A stretch of DNA of 64,000 nucleotides from Emiliania huxleyi CCMP1516 (Eukaryota > Haptophyta > Isochrysidales > Noelaerhabdaceae), in NCBI RefSeq assembly GCF_000372725.1, contig NW_005200763.1, positions 160,950 to 224,949 on the forward strand, read 5' to 3'. The notes under the pieces are model-generated. The model was not told where the DNA came from. It searched no databases and saw only the letters and a list, made by a program, of their open reading frames with translations. Below are positions 21,050-30,022 of this stretch, one piece after another. The position numbers were made by a program, and so were the translations under genes. Position 1 is the stretch's first letter. The number at the start of each line of letters is the position of its first letter.

Positions 21050-23475
21050 TCACGCCCGCTCCCGTTCGTGCACGCACGTGTGGTGGTGGTGCGCCGCGGA
21101 GTGGTGCACGGTCGCCTCGAGCGGCTCCTCCTCCTCCTCCGCCCCCTCCGGGTCGCGCCCCTCCCCGCGGAAAGCGCCAACGCCCTTGCGACCGCCGACC
21201 GCCTCCGGGTCCGCGGCAGGAGACAGGCCGGGGAAAGCCGCCTCGAGCGCCGCCGCCAGCTGGAGCCGCGACGCCGCGATCGCGTAGCCGCGCGCCACCA
21301 GCAGCTCGCGTAGCATCGCCTGCAGCTCGCCCAGCGCCGCCTCGTCCGCCGGGGCGAGGGCGGACCTGTTCACGCCGTCGAGGCGTGAAGAGGCGCTCTT
21401 CACAGCTCGTCGCCCGCCGGGGCGAAACCCCAACCGTGGCGGCGGTGCCGCGTGCAGGCGCCCGCCCTTGGCAATGCAGCGCGCGACCACGTACAGCCGC
21501 TGCGCGACCACGTAGCCCACCGCGGCGGCGGCGGCAAAGGCGGCGGCGACGCGGTAGGGCAGCGGCTGCTCGAGAACGTAGAGCCGGCCTGAGGGTAGGA
21601 TAGCAGCGTCCGAGCGGCGCCCGGGTAGCGGCGACCACCAGCGCGCCCTTGCGACCGTAGAGCGGAGGACCGATCACGCGGCCGGCGGAGGCGGTGACAG
21701 AGGCGACCGCCATCACGCGGCCCATCGCCTGTTCACAGCATGTCGTGTAGAGACATCGTTCGCAGCCGACGGAGGCGACTGCCGCCCCGGGGCCAATCTC
21801 AAGGAATCTCGGCGAATCTCGCCTCCTTGGAGGAGAGGCGCGAGAGGAAGGGCGCGACGGAGCCGCTCGTGAGGATCATGCCTGGTGCGCAGCGTCGGGA
21901 GTGAGCGGCGCCTCGTCCGACCCGCGAGAGGACGTGGGGGGGGGTCGTTGCCCGTGGTGCCGCACGCGGCCGAGGCGGCGAAGAGGGCGAAACGCCACTC
22001 GAAGCCTGCGGGCCGCCGCACCAGCGAGTAGCCAGTGTAGGCTGCCGTCGAGAGCAGTGCCCCGAAGCTAGCGCAGCGCATCAGGCCGAGCTTGCGCTGC
22101 AGCCAGTCGTAGGCGAGGGTGCGAAGGGTGAGCCTGGGCACATTTGCCGCCGCGTGAAGGCGGCTGCTCACAGGCGTGAGGTAAGCGAGCGGGCAGAGGG
22201 GCAGGCCCGAGGACAGAGGTCGCCATCATGACGAAACCAAAGTGGAGCGAGGTCCAGCCGAAGACCTGTTCATGCCAGGCGGTGTGAAGAGCCGCCTGGC
22301 CGGAGAGGCCGGCGTGGTGGAGGCGTGGGCTCGCCTCCTTGAGCCACAAGGCTTGGCACGTCATCAGGCAGGAGGAGGCCGTGTTGGAGAGGAAGGAGCC
22401 CAGCCCAACCACCACCACCACACGCCAGCGCGTCGCCTCCGGCTGCTGCTCGGACGACGCGCGCCGCGCAAGCGCCGGCCTCGCCCCTTTCGGCGGGGCG
22501 GCGGCGCGAGGCGGCGAGGCGAGGCCGCCCGACTGCTCGGCCGGAGGCAGCTGGAAGAGGGCGACGAGCAGCGCGGCGAAGCCTGTTTATGGCAGCGAGC
22601 CGTCACCCAAGTCCGGAGCAGGGGCGGAGGGCGACGAGCAGCGGAGCGACACCGACGGCGGCGCCGACGTAGAAGGGCGCGCGCACCTGGTGTGCAGGGG
22701 CCCGCGGGTTGTGAAGGGACGCTGGTCACAGAGGGTTTCCGGCTGGAAGGACGCGAGGTACGTCGAGCTCGGAGAGGCCGGCGCCTGTTCACCGCGTGGC
22801 TGGTGTGAAGAGGCGCGGGACCGCCCCGCACGCGCAGCTCTCGGAGAGGCGCGTGCCGACGCCAGGCCCAAACATGAAGCAGAGCGAGGCGATGACTCCG
22901 ATCCACGACATGAGCTTGGGCCGCTCGGATGGCGCGGTGATGTCTGCGATGTACGCGTTGGCGGTGGCGGAGGTGCCGGAGAAGGCGCCGAGCAGGAAGC
23001 GCCAGCCGAGCAGCGCGCGGAAGGTTGGCGCCTGCGCAGAGCCCAGCATGCCCACGGCGGAGCCAGCGAGCGAGACGAGGAGGATGGGTCTGCGGCCGAG
23101 TCGATCGGAGGCGGCTCCCATCCAGAGCCCCGCCCCGATCTGAGCGACGGCGAAGGTGGAGAAGAGGAGGCCGAGGCTCGAGGCGTCGCCGCCGAGCGCC
23201 TCTACCAGAAAAGGCATTACCGGGACCGTGAGCGCCGAGCCGAGCATGTCAATGGCGACTGTCGTGTAGATGATCAGCAAAGCGCGGTCGCGCGGAGAGT
23301 AGAGCCGGCGCGGCGACGACGACGACTCGGCAGGCGGCAGCGCCGGCTCCGCAGGGGAGGAGGCGGTGAGGAGGCGTCTGCGGCCGTACCTCTCAGCCCG
23401 CTTGCGCGCGCCCTGCAGCGCGTTCGCCGCCGCTGCTGCGTCTCGCTCGGCGGCACTCAGGCAGCTGGTCTGCAT
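21050..23475 (-). CDS. major facilitator superfamily transporter (DHA1/TetA-like)
   Basis: The ATG at 23475 is followed by a soluble N-terminus of about 65 residues, then LLIIYTTVAIDMLGSALTVP (TM1), GGDASSLGLLFSTFAVAQ (TM2) and the motif A loop GAASDRLGRRP. TM4-5 follow (LLGWRFLLGAFSGTSATANAY, then MSWIGVIASLCFMFGPGVG). Downstream exons supply LGSFLSNTASSCLMTCQALW, FGWTSLHFGFVMMATSVLG, LRTLAYDWLQRKLGLM, GMILTSGSVAPFLSRL, GRVMAVASVTASAGRVIGPP and a C-terminal cytosolic helix ending at 21050. The C-terminal half is cut by several introners, so the exact joins are provisional. Known: DHA1 carriers are proton-coupled exporters of drugs or small metabolites. Substrate cannot be predicted. A 28-bp minisatellite lies just upstream of the start. 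Confidence 0.8.
21367..21420 (-). repeat. introner core
   Basis: Sense strand GCGCCTCTTCACGCC, ending GCGTGAACAG before the exon GTCCGCCCTCGCC. A 12-bp direct repeat (ccgccggggcga) lies on both sides at about 21347-21358 and 21415-21426. Confidence 0.7.
21729..21765 (-). repeat. introner core
   Basis: Sense strand GATGTCTCTACACGAC, ending GCTGTGAACAG before the exon reading GRVMAVASV. Confidence 0.65.
22266..22305 (-). repeat. introner core
   Basis: Sense strand GGCTCTTCACACCGCC, ending GCATGAACAG before the exon VFGWTSLHFGF. It contains no in-frame stop, so retention would add residues rather than truncate. Confidence 0.65.
22687..22735 (-). repeat. introner core
   Basis: Sense strand AGCGTCCCTTCACAACC, ending CTGCACACCAG. 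More diverged than the other copies. Confidence 0.55.
22785..22856 (-). repeat. introner intron, 72 bp, GC-AG, with flanking duplication
   Basis: Bases 22840-22856 and 22768-22784 are direct repeats (14 of 17 identical, with ctcggagaggc fully conserved). The element between them carries GCGCCTCTTCACACC and GGTGAACAG. Splicing joins FMFGPGVG to AGLSELD. Confidence 0.82.
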
Positions 23476-23538
23476 TGGGTCGCGAATCGATGTTCGCTAC
23501 CAGGGCCGTAGCGCTGCCTTCGTCTAGGGCTGGCGGAA

Positions 23539-23660
23539 GGTGTCGGCGAGGCTGTGATCCTGGCGGTAGGTGACGCCGTCGGCGAGGCTGTGGGGCTGGC
23601 GGAGGTGTCGGCGAGGCTGTGGGGCTGGCGGAGGTGTCGGCGAGGCTGTGGGGCTGGAGG
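23539..23660. repeat. 28-bp minisatellite upstream of the MFS gene
   Basis: Four to five units of gtcggcgaggctgtggggct plus a short variable part. The array starts about 65 bp beyond the start codon of the MFS gene, in its presumed 5' flank. Confidence 0.8.
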
Positions 23661-24574
23661 TAGTCGACAGCTGTGAAGTCAGAGCCCCCGGCCGGATCTC
23701 CCTTTGACAAGAAGCGAGACGATCGAGGGGTCCCGTACCACGCGGAATCGACCCTATCCAGTGCTCTGCTCAAGCTACAAGTAAACCCCATCTACCCTTA
23801 TAAGTCTCTCGTGTCGGCGCCGTCGCTCTTTTAACCGTAGAACGTCCCAGCTGAACACCGCCCGCCGACGATCGATCACGGATCAGTCCACAATCGTCGG
23901 CCCGCAGCGACCCGCAGCGATGGATGCCGCCGCCCCCCCCGGCCCCTACGGCCGACGCGCCGATGCACGACCGGGCTCCGTCGGACGGCTCTCCGGCCTC
24001 TCCGGCCGCTGCCGCCCGCGCTGCTGCCGATCCGGTCCCTCTCACGATCCGCACAAGCAACGACAACTTTGAGGTCGCCGGCTTTGGCCAGGTGCAGCCG
24101 AACACCTGCTTGCCTCCATGTTCACGCTTCGCGCCCCTCCCCCCCTCTGACGCCGCCGTATGACCTTAGGTGAGGGGCACGACTACCCGCCTGGAAGGCG
24201 CTCTCATCAGCAAGTCACCCAGGCACCAACTCCTGGGCGTTTACGCTTGACTACGAAACCATGCAGTGCATGCAGCTCGATCAAAACGGCGACGCCAACA
24301 TCTGGTCCCCTGGGCGAGTTCCTCGCCCAGGATGAGGTGCGAGTCATGATGCTCGACCCTGCTGCAGCAGCGGCCCACGAAGCGGCGGCGACGTCAGTCT
24401 TACAATACAGAGTTTAAGATCAAGCTTGTCAAGCTGGCACTCTCGCGGCCGAGCGGACAACGAATCAAGCCCACCTGTCGCGAGTTCCCCGAGGTTGAGC
24501 CGGCGCGACGCACCTGCCAAATTGCCCCACCAAGCTCCGCCCCTCCTGAAACCCATTTTTCGCCATAGGTCCAG

Positions 24575-25129
24575 TTGAGGAAATGGATAAGAGCGTTCGA
24601 GGCGTCGGTGCTGGCGTCCCCCTTGGTGGGTAGCGCCCAAGCGCCCGCGACCACCGAGCCGGACGTGCAGGATTCGGATCCCAGCTTGGCAGTGGCTAGC
24701 GCCCAAGCGCCCGCGACCACCGAGCCGGACGTGCAGGATTCGGATCCCAGCTTGGCAGTGGCTGTGCCGGTGCTGGCACTCCCGCTCGCTGTGCCCTGTG
24801 GCATCATTATGCAGGGCAGCTACGCCTTCGCTGCCGCCTCGCCGGCGGCTGCCTCGCCGCCCATGCTACCCGCATTGACCGTCCCTCCAACTGTGCGCGG
24901 GACCGCCATCTCTCGGGAGCGGCCTGTCGTCGCGGCGGCTTCGCCAGTGGCCGCTGTAGCAGTGCTGGCAGCGCCTCCGGTTCCGGTGATGCTGCTGGAG
25001 GCGCCGGCGCCGGTGCCGATCTGCCAAGTCGCGCCATTCCCTCCCGCGGCCGCGAGCATGCCAGCACGCCCACGTGGGACGCAGGCCGAGGCAGAAGCTG
25101 CTGAGGACTTGCTACTGCTGAGTCGGTGA
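24575..25129 (+). CDS. unassigned Ala/Pro-rich ORF with a 22-residue duplication
   Basis: A run of 184 codons reads out of a region otherwise lacking genes. Its first third has two identical copies of a 22-residue unit (SAQAPATTEPDVQDSDPSLA), the rest is Ala/Pro-rich with PVLALPLAVP-like segments. The first codon in the run is not a normal start (it is reached from a preceding GC-rich stretch), no domain is recognised, and the opposite strand is also open. It may be part of an old mobile element or a non-coding repeat. Confidence 0.25.
   Translation: MRKWIRAFEASVLASPLVGSAQAPATTEPDVQDSDPSLAVASAQAPATTEPDVQDSDPSLAVAVPVLALPLAVPCGIIMQGSYAFAAASPAAASPPMLPALTVPPTVRGTAISRERPVVAAASPVAAVAVLAAPPVPVMLLEAPAPVPICQVAPFPPAAASMPARPRGTQAEAEAAEDLLLLSR
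24631..24762 (+). repeat. perfect 66-bp tandem duplication
   Basis: Bases 24631-24696 are repeated at 24697-24762 with no difference that I can see; 66 is a multiple of three. Confidence 0.9.
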
Positions 25130-25764
25130 GGGGGCTCAGGCCTCAGAGGGCTCAGCAGGGTGCTAGCAGGTAGCAGGATTGCGAGATAGGTGCGAGGGGA
25201 AGGAGGAGAGAGGGAAGCGCGGAAGAGTCGAGGAAGTCATCGACCGTCGTGGTCGGGACGGGTTCTCCAGCGCACCAGTCCCTTGGGTAGAGTGCCGCCC
25301 GTTCTGGCCTCTTGTCCTACCTATATAGCGAGAGAGCCAGGGAGAGCAAACACGATAGACAATCCAGACAGGACTCAGGAGGGAGGTGAGCTGGACGAGG
25401 AGGAGCGATCTCAGCGCTGTGATCACATGCGAGCGTCAAGAGAGTCGGGGAGTCACAGTGAGCTCATTCCTCATTGGGAGGTGTATTGTTTCCAATGGCG
25501 GGCAGATGGCGGGGGGGACACGACGGGGCGCTACTCACAGGTTTTTAGCACTGAATATCTGAAAAAAGTGTATACGCGCGCATTTAATGTGGTGGCGCGC
25601 GTCATACTGAGAAGTCCTCCGTCTCGGCCAAACCCTGCTGCTGCTGCGGCTCCTCGAGCCCGATGAATTCCCGGCTCACCAAGCCGACTCGCACCTACAG
25701 CCGAGAAGCAGCTCGGACACGCCGCCGAGGGATCACCGAGGTCCGCCCGGCCGGCGACTCGCGG

Positions 25765-28700
25765 CTAGCTCACCCTCCGGCTCGCGCTCAGCTTGACGCG
25801 GATCGACTTCCACCGCGACCTGTTCACAGCAGTGCGGTGTGAATAGAGACGCGATTCACAGCGTGAGGCGGGCCGATGTCCATCGCGACCGCGGCCGCAC
25901 GCGCGGCCGGAGCTGCACGCCCGCCGCCGCCAGCGCCTTGTCGCCGGCAGAGAGGGAGGCGCCGGGCGGTGCGCTCGCACTCGTCAGTCTGCTCGCCCAC
26001 GAGGCCGTCGTGCGGCCAGAGGTGGACCCGCCCGACCAGCTCGACTCCGCAATCCCGCCCCACGAGGCGGCGGGCGGGCGGGAGGCGGCGGGCGAGGCGA
26101 GTGGAGGCATGGAGGAGCGGCTCGGCAGCAGCGACGGGCGGGAGGCCGTCTGCGTGAGCGCCTTGGCCTGGCATGGGGCGAGGGCGAGAGATGGGCGAGA
26201 GATGGGCGAGACGCAGCCGAGGTATAGGCGAGAGACGGGGGAGAGACGGGAGGGGTGTGAGGTTGGCCGACCTTTCGCGGGGCGAGGGCACGCAGCGCGC
26301 GCAGCTTGAGCGGGACGGAGAGGAAGACGTTGTTCGACAGGTGCGACGAGCGGCTCCCCGCGCCCGACTGCACCGCGTCGGCGACGAAGGAGAGGCCCGC
26401 CCCCACGGTCAGGGAGCAGCTCAGCTGCCCCGTGCCGCGCGTCGTCCCCTTCCACACCAGCGGCTGAGAGACCTCCAGCCGCCCGCCCACACCCTCGCCG
26501 CCCGTGCTGCAGCGGCCCCACGCTCCCCTCGCGGAGCTGCGCGGCCACGAGTGCGACTGCGCGCCGATGCTGCCGCCAGGCGCCTCCGCGAGCGCCCCGC
26601 CGCTGCCGCTGCTGTCGCCCCCGCCCCCCTCACCACGCCTCGGCCCTTCTCCGGAGGCTTCGCCGCTGCTGCGGCCGGCGGCGCCCCCCCCCGCGCGGAG
26701 CAACCGCTCGACGGGCTCCGAGAGAGGGACCATTGCCGTGCCTGTGAACGGGCGGGGGGTGAGGCGACCCTCCCCCCCTCGCTCGGGTGAGCAGCACCGC
26801 CGGTCAGCGCCGAGCGGGTCGTCCTTCGAGCCGATGTCGCGGTCGAAGACAGCCAGGATGAGCGTGACATGCCGCAAGTCTGCGAGCGAGCACGAGAAGC
26901 GCAGCAGAGGCAGCTCCGCCTCGCACCAGCTGCACGTATCGTCGGCGCCCTCGCCCCCGAAGCCAGCCGACGGGCCGCGCACCGAGCCGCCCATCACGGC
27001 GCGCCACGCCCTCGCCTCGCCGGTCACGGCGGTCCCTAGTGGAGTGAGTCGAGGAGTTGGGCTCTCGCGCCCCTTGCTGACCTCCCTCGCCCGCCCCGGG
27101 TGCGCCCGTCGCGAGGACACCCTTCTTGACCGAGGAGGTCGGGACCGGCCCGCCGAGCAGGCCGGGCGGGTTGGTGAAGAAGGCGATGTACCTGCGAGCC
27201 ACACGTCCACGAGGCGTCCAGGGCGTGCCCCGCCGCAAGGGTGTGGGGCGGGGGAGTGGGACGCACGGGTCGCTGCGGCCGCTCAGGTCGGCGGGGATGA
27301 TGCCTTGCAGGGAGAGGGAGCCGAGCCGGGCGCACGTGGTTGCGGTCGCCTAGTGTAGCGGTGACCGCGGAGGGGTCGCAGAGGGGACAGAGAGGAAGAC
27401 ATCGCAACGCGCCTCGTGCTGCGCCTCGTGCTGCGCGCGGCTCGAGCCGGCGGCGCCTAAATGAGTCGCCGGTCACCGTGAAGCGCTCCCCTCCCCGCGC
27501 CGCGACTCTGGGGCCGGCGGCGCCGTGCAGCCGCGCCGAAGCGGCCACCTCGAAAGTGGCGAAGACGGGCTTGTGGTCCGAGGTGGAGACGCCTGCTCGC
27601 AGCAGCGGCACTGGCGAGGCTTCGCAGCGGGTGCGAGCGTGCGGGCGGGGGGCAGGGCGCCCGGCACGGCGGCGAGGCTGGTCTGCGTTACGGCAGAGGA
27701 GCCTCGTCCCGGCATTGATCGCCAGAGGATGCGGTCGCAGTACGAGGGGATGCGCTGCTGCTTGTAGTGCGCGCCGCGCTGGCGCAGCACCTTGAAGGTC
27801 GGAGGGAAGGAGTACTGCCCCTCGGAGAAGCGAGCGAGCACGTCGCCCGCTCGCTGCGAGTGGCGAAGCTGGTCGGCCTCCCACAGCGCCTGTTCACGGC
27901 GGCGGGTGTGAAGAGAGGCGCCGCGAGGGGAGAGGGGGCCGGCCCGCCGACGTCGCAGCTGCCTCCCAATCCTCCTCCTCCACCAAGTCTCGCACGGCGG
28001 CGTGGTGGGCCTCGTGCTCCTTGATCGCCTCGGCCGGCAAGCCGGCCGCCTGCTGGCCACCAGTTCAACTCATGACTTGGCCACTCAATTTTAACCAATG
28101 ACACTGGCAGGCCGGCCGCCTGCTGGCCAAGCTTGAGGTCGACCTGTTCACGACAGGGCGTGTGAAGAGACGCCGCCCGCACGGGTCTGCTCGCCGAGCG
28201 TCCGGCCGAGACCCTGTAGTTGAGGTCTCCGAACCAGAAGCAGTGGTCGAACTGCGACGCGACGTCGAGCCTCCCCCGCGCGGCGCGCCTCTGCTCGCCG
28301 ATGGCGCCGGCCTAGCGAGCGGAATCAGCGGTGCGTCGAGCGTGGGACCAGGCCGGCCTCTGCTCGCCGCCCGCCGTCTCGAGGTGTGCAGACCGCGCAC
28401 GTCCCTCGGCATCTCGACTCGAGCATCGCCATCTCGATGTCTCCGGCTTGATAGTCTGGCAAGACCGTGGCTGCATCTCGGCTGCGTCTCGGCTGCATCT
28501 CGGCTGCGTCTCGGCTTCGTCTCGGCTGCATCTCGGCTGCATCTCGGCTGCATCTTGCCGTCTCGGAGAGGATCTCCTTGCACATCTCGTTCCGCTCGCG
28601 GTTCTTGTGGTCGTGCGCCGCGAGGTGGCACGAGACGAAGGCGAGCGAGGTGGTGCCGAGGTGGAAGGAGATGGCCAGTCCGCCCTTGTTGCCGACCACG

Positions 28701-29520
28701 CCTCCCAGGCCGGTGGCAGAGACGGCGGAGCGGACGGAGTGGGCCGAGGTGCGGAGCGCGGCGCGCACGAAGACGGCGAGGTGCCTACTCCACCAGCGAT
28801 GCGTCACGCGCGGAACCGGTCCAGCGGGGCGCGCACCGACGGAGCGAGCTGCATCTGGCGCAGCGACGCGTGCTTGAGCACCACCCACTGCCTCCCTCCT
28901 CCTCCTCCCGCCAGCCGCGCGAGGATCATCTTCTCCCACACGCGGTGCGGGCCGCCGCCGCGGATCGACTGCACCGCCGCGTCCGCCGCGTCCGCCGCCG
29001 AGTTCCGCGCCGGCCCAGCAGAGAGCGACGCCTCCTCCGCCGTCTCATCCTCGCCGTCGCTCTCGCGCCCGTTGAGCGAGATGTGGGGAGCGGCCGCGCT
29101 CGCGCCTTTCGCCTTGTCCTTGGTCGAGAACTTGTTCTCCTGCGTGCCCACCGCCAGCACATCCAACCCGTCGCCGCCCTCGGCGAGCCAGAGCGAGAGC
29201 TGCGCCGCGTCCGGAGGAGCGTTGCCAACGTTCCAAGTGAAGACGCCGAGGCGGATAGGAGGTTCCGGCTCGTCGTCGAGATCGGAGGACTGGTGCCCTC
29301 CAAAGAAGCGGCTCGTGCTGCGCGGCGAGGCGAGACGGGCGAACGCCCCGGTGAAGACCGTGCTCAGTGACCGCGCCGAGGAGCCGGGAGTGGTCGGAGT
29401 GGTCCCGAGCGTGGCGCTGCTGCTGCTGCTGCCCTCGATCGCAGAGAAGGACGGCTCGTCCGGCCGCAGCGATGAAGGCCGTGGGCCTCGCGGCCGCACA
29501 GCCTCTCCATGGTCGGCCAT
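25765..29520 (-). CDS. inositol polyphosphate 5-phosphatase with C2 region
   Basis: The ATG at 29520 (MADHGEAV) opens a Ser-rich N-terminus, then the IPPc catalytic domain in order: RLGVFTWNVGN and VLAVGTQE (metal-binding Glu); then VGNKGGLAISF and FVSCHLAAHD; then FDHCFWFGDLNYRV; then FSEGQYSFPPTFK, YKQQRIPSYCDRILW; and finally GVSTSDHKPVFA. These are the family's diagnostic motifs. Downstream, LQGIIPADLSGRSDPC and RHVTLILAVFDRDIGSKDD look like strands of a C2 domain, and LVWKGTTRGTGQLSCSL may be a second beta domain. The gene ends after SRW/KSIRVKLSASRR near 25765. Introns at 28144-28212, 27878-27962 and 25820-25889 are introners; one near 28470-28560 is a minisatellite. Known: these enzymes remove the 5-phosphate from PI(4,5)P2 or soluble inositol phosphates; the C2 region suggests membrane recruitment. 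Confidence 0.88.
25820..25889 (-). repeat. introner intron, 70 bp, with 12-bp flanking duplication
   Basis: The intron starts GTCGCGATGGA and the next exon starts GTCGCGGTGGA. With the preceding G, 11 of 12 bases match. The body reads GCGTCTCTATTCACACC and ends GTGAACAG. Splicing gives PRSRWKSIRV in frame. Confidence 0.85.
26195..26262. repeat. intronic minisatellite GGCGAGAGAT-type
   Basis: Five to six copies of ggcgagagatg and variants within the 5-phosphatase gene, probably in an intron. Confidence 0.65.
27878..27962 (-). repeat. introner intron, 85 bp, with 8-bp flanking duplication
   Basis: TGGGAGGC occurs at both borders (27961-27968 and 27876-27883, read on the minus strand). Removing one copy plus the element gives EEEDWEADQLR, the expected family sequence. 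The body has GCCTCTCTTCACACCC and GTGAACAG. Confidence 0.82.
28144..28212 (-). repeat. introner intron, 69 bp
   Basis: GT at 28212, AG at 28144. Body GGCGTCTCTTCACACG, end GTGAACAG. Splicing gives FWFGDLNYRVDLKLG. Confidence 0.85.
28470..28560. repeat. intronic minisatellite GGCTGCATCTC
   Basis: Eight near-perfect 11-bp units (ggctgcatctc or ggctgcgtctc) in the 5-phosphatase gene, between the HLAAHD exon and the FWFGDLNY exon. The same unit recurs in introns of Sec23 at 45590 and 46060. Confidence 0.9.
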
Positions 29521-30022
29521 TGTGGGCTTTGTCGCCGGCGCGCGCTGCAAGGAGACAGAGAGCGCCGAAACGAAAGAAGAATTCCTCGGAGGTCACAGCA
29601 CACTGGCACGACAAGGGCGCGGACTGGCGCGGAGTGGCACACACACTCGAAAGAAGAACGTTCGTGTAATCCGCCCTGGTAAGTGCTCGAAACGAGAGTG
29701 GACCTGAGCGACATGACTTGGCGGCAAATGGTCGGAGTGGGAGTCAGAATGTGGACCTTGCGGAGGAGAGCTCGATCGATCGATAAACTCTTGGGACTTG
29801 GGTCTACTTTCATGAGCGGCGACATTGTAACACCGTCACAAAAGTGATGCACGTATTGGGAGCGCGACTGTACCTAGGTACTCGTAGCTAGGGAAAGAAG
29901 CCCTCTCAGACAAATGCGCTGCGGCTGCCCATCGCATGTCGATGTTTTTCGCCCACTCATCGCCCGTTTGTCGATGCCTGCCCCCGATCCTCCTTGGCCC
30001 AGAGCTCGCGCTCGAGCTCCGC
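29521..30022. other. 5' flank of the 5-phosphatase gene
   Basis: Spacer between the 5-phosphatase start and the 3' end of the next minus-strand gene. No gene, repeat or clear TATA box is seen. Confidence 0.5.
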
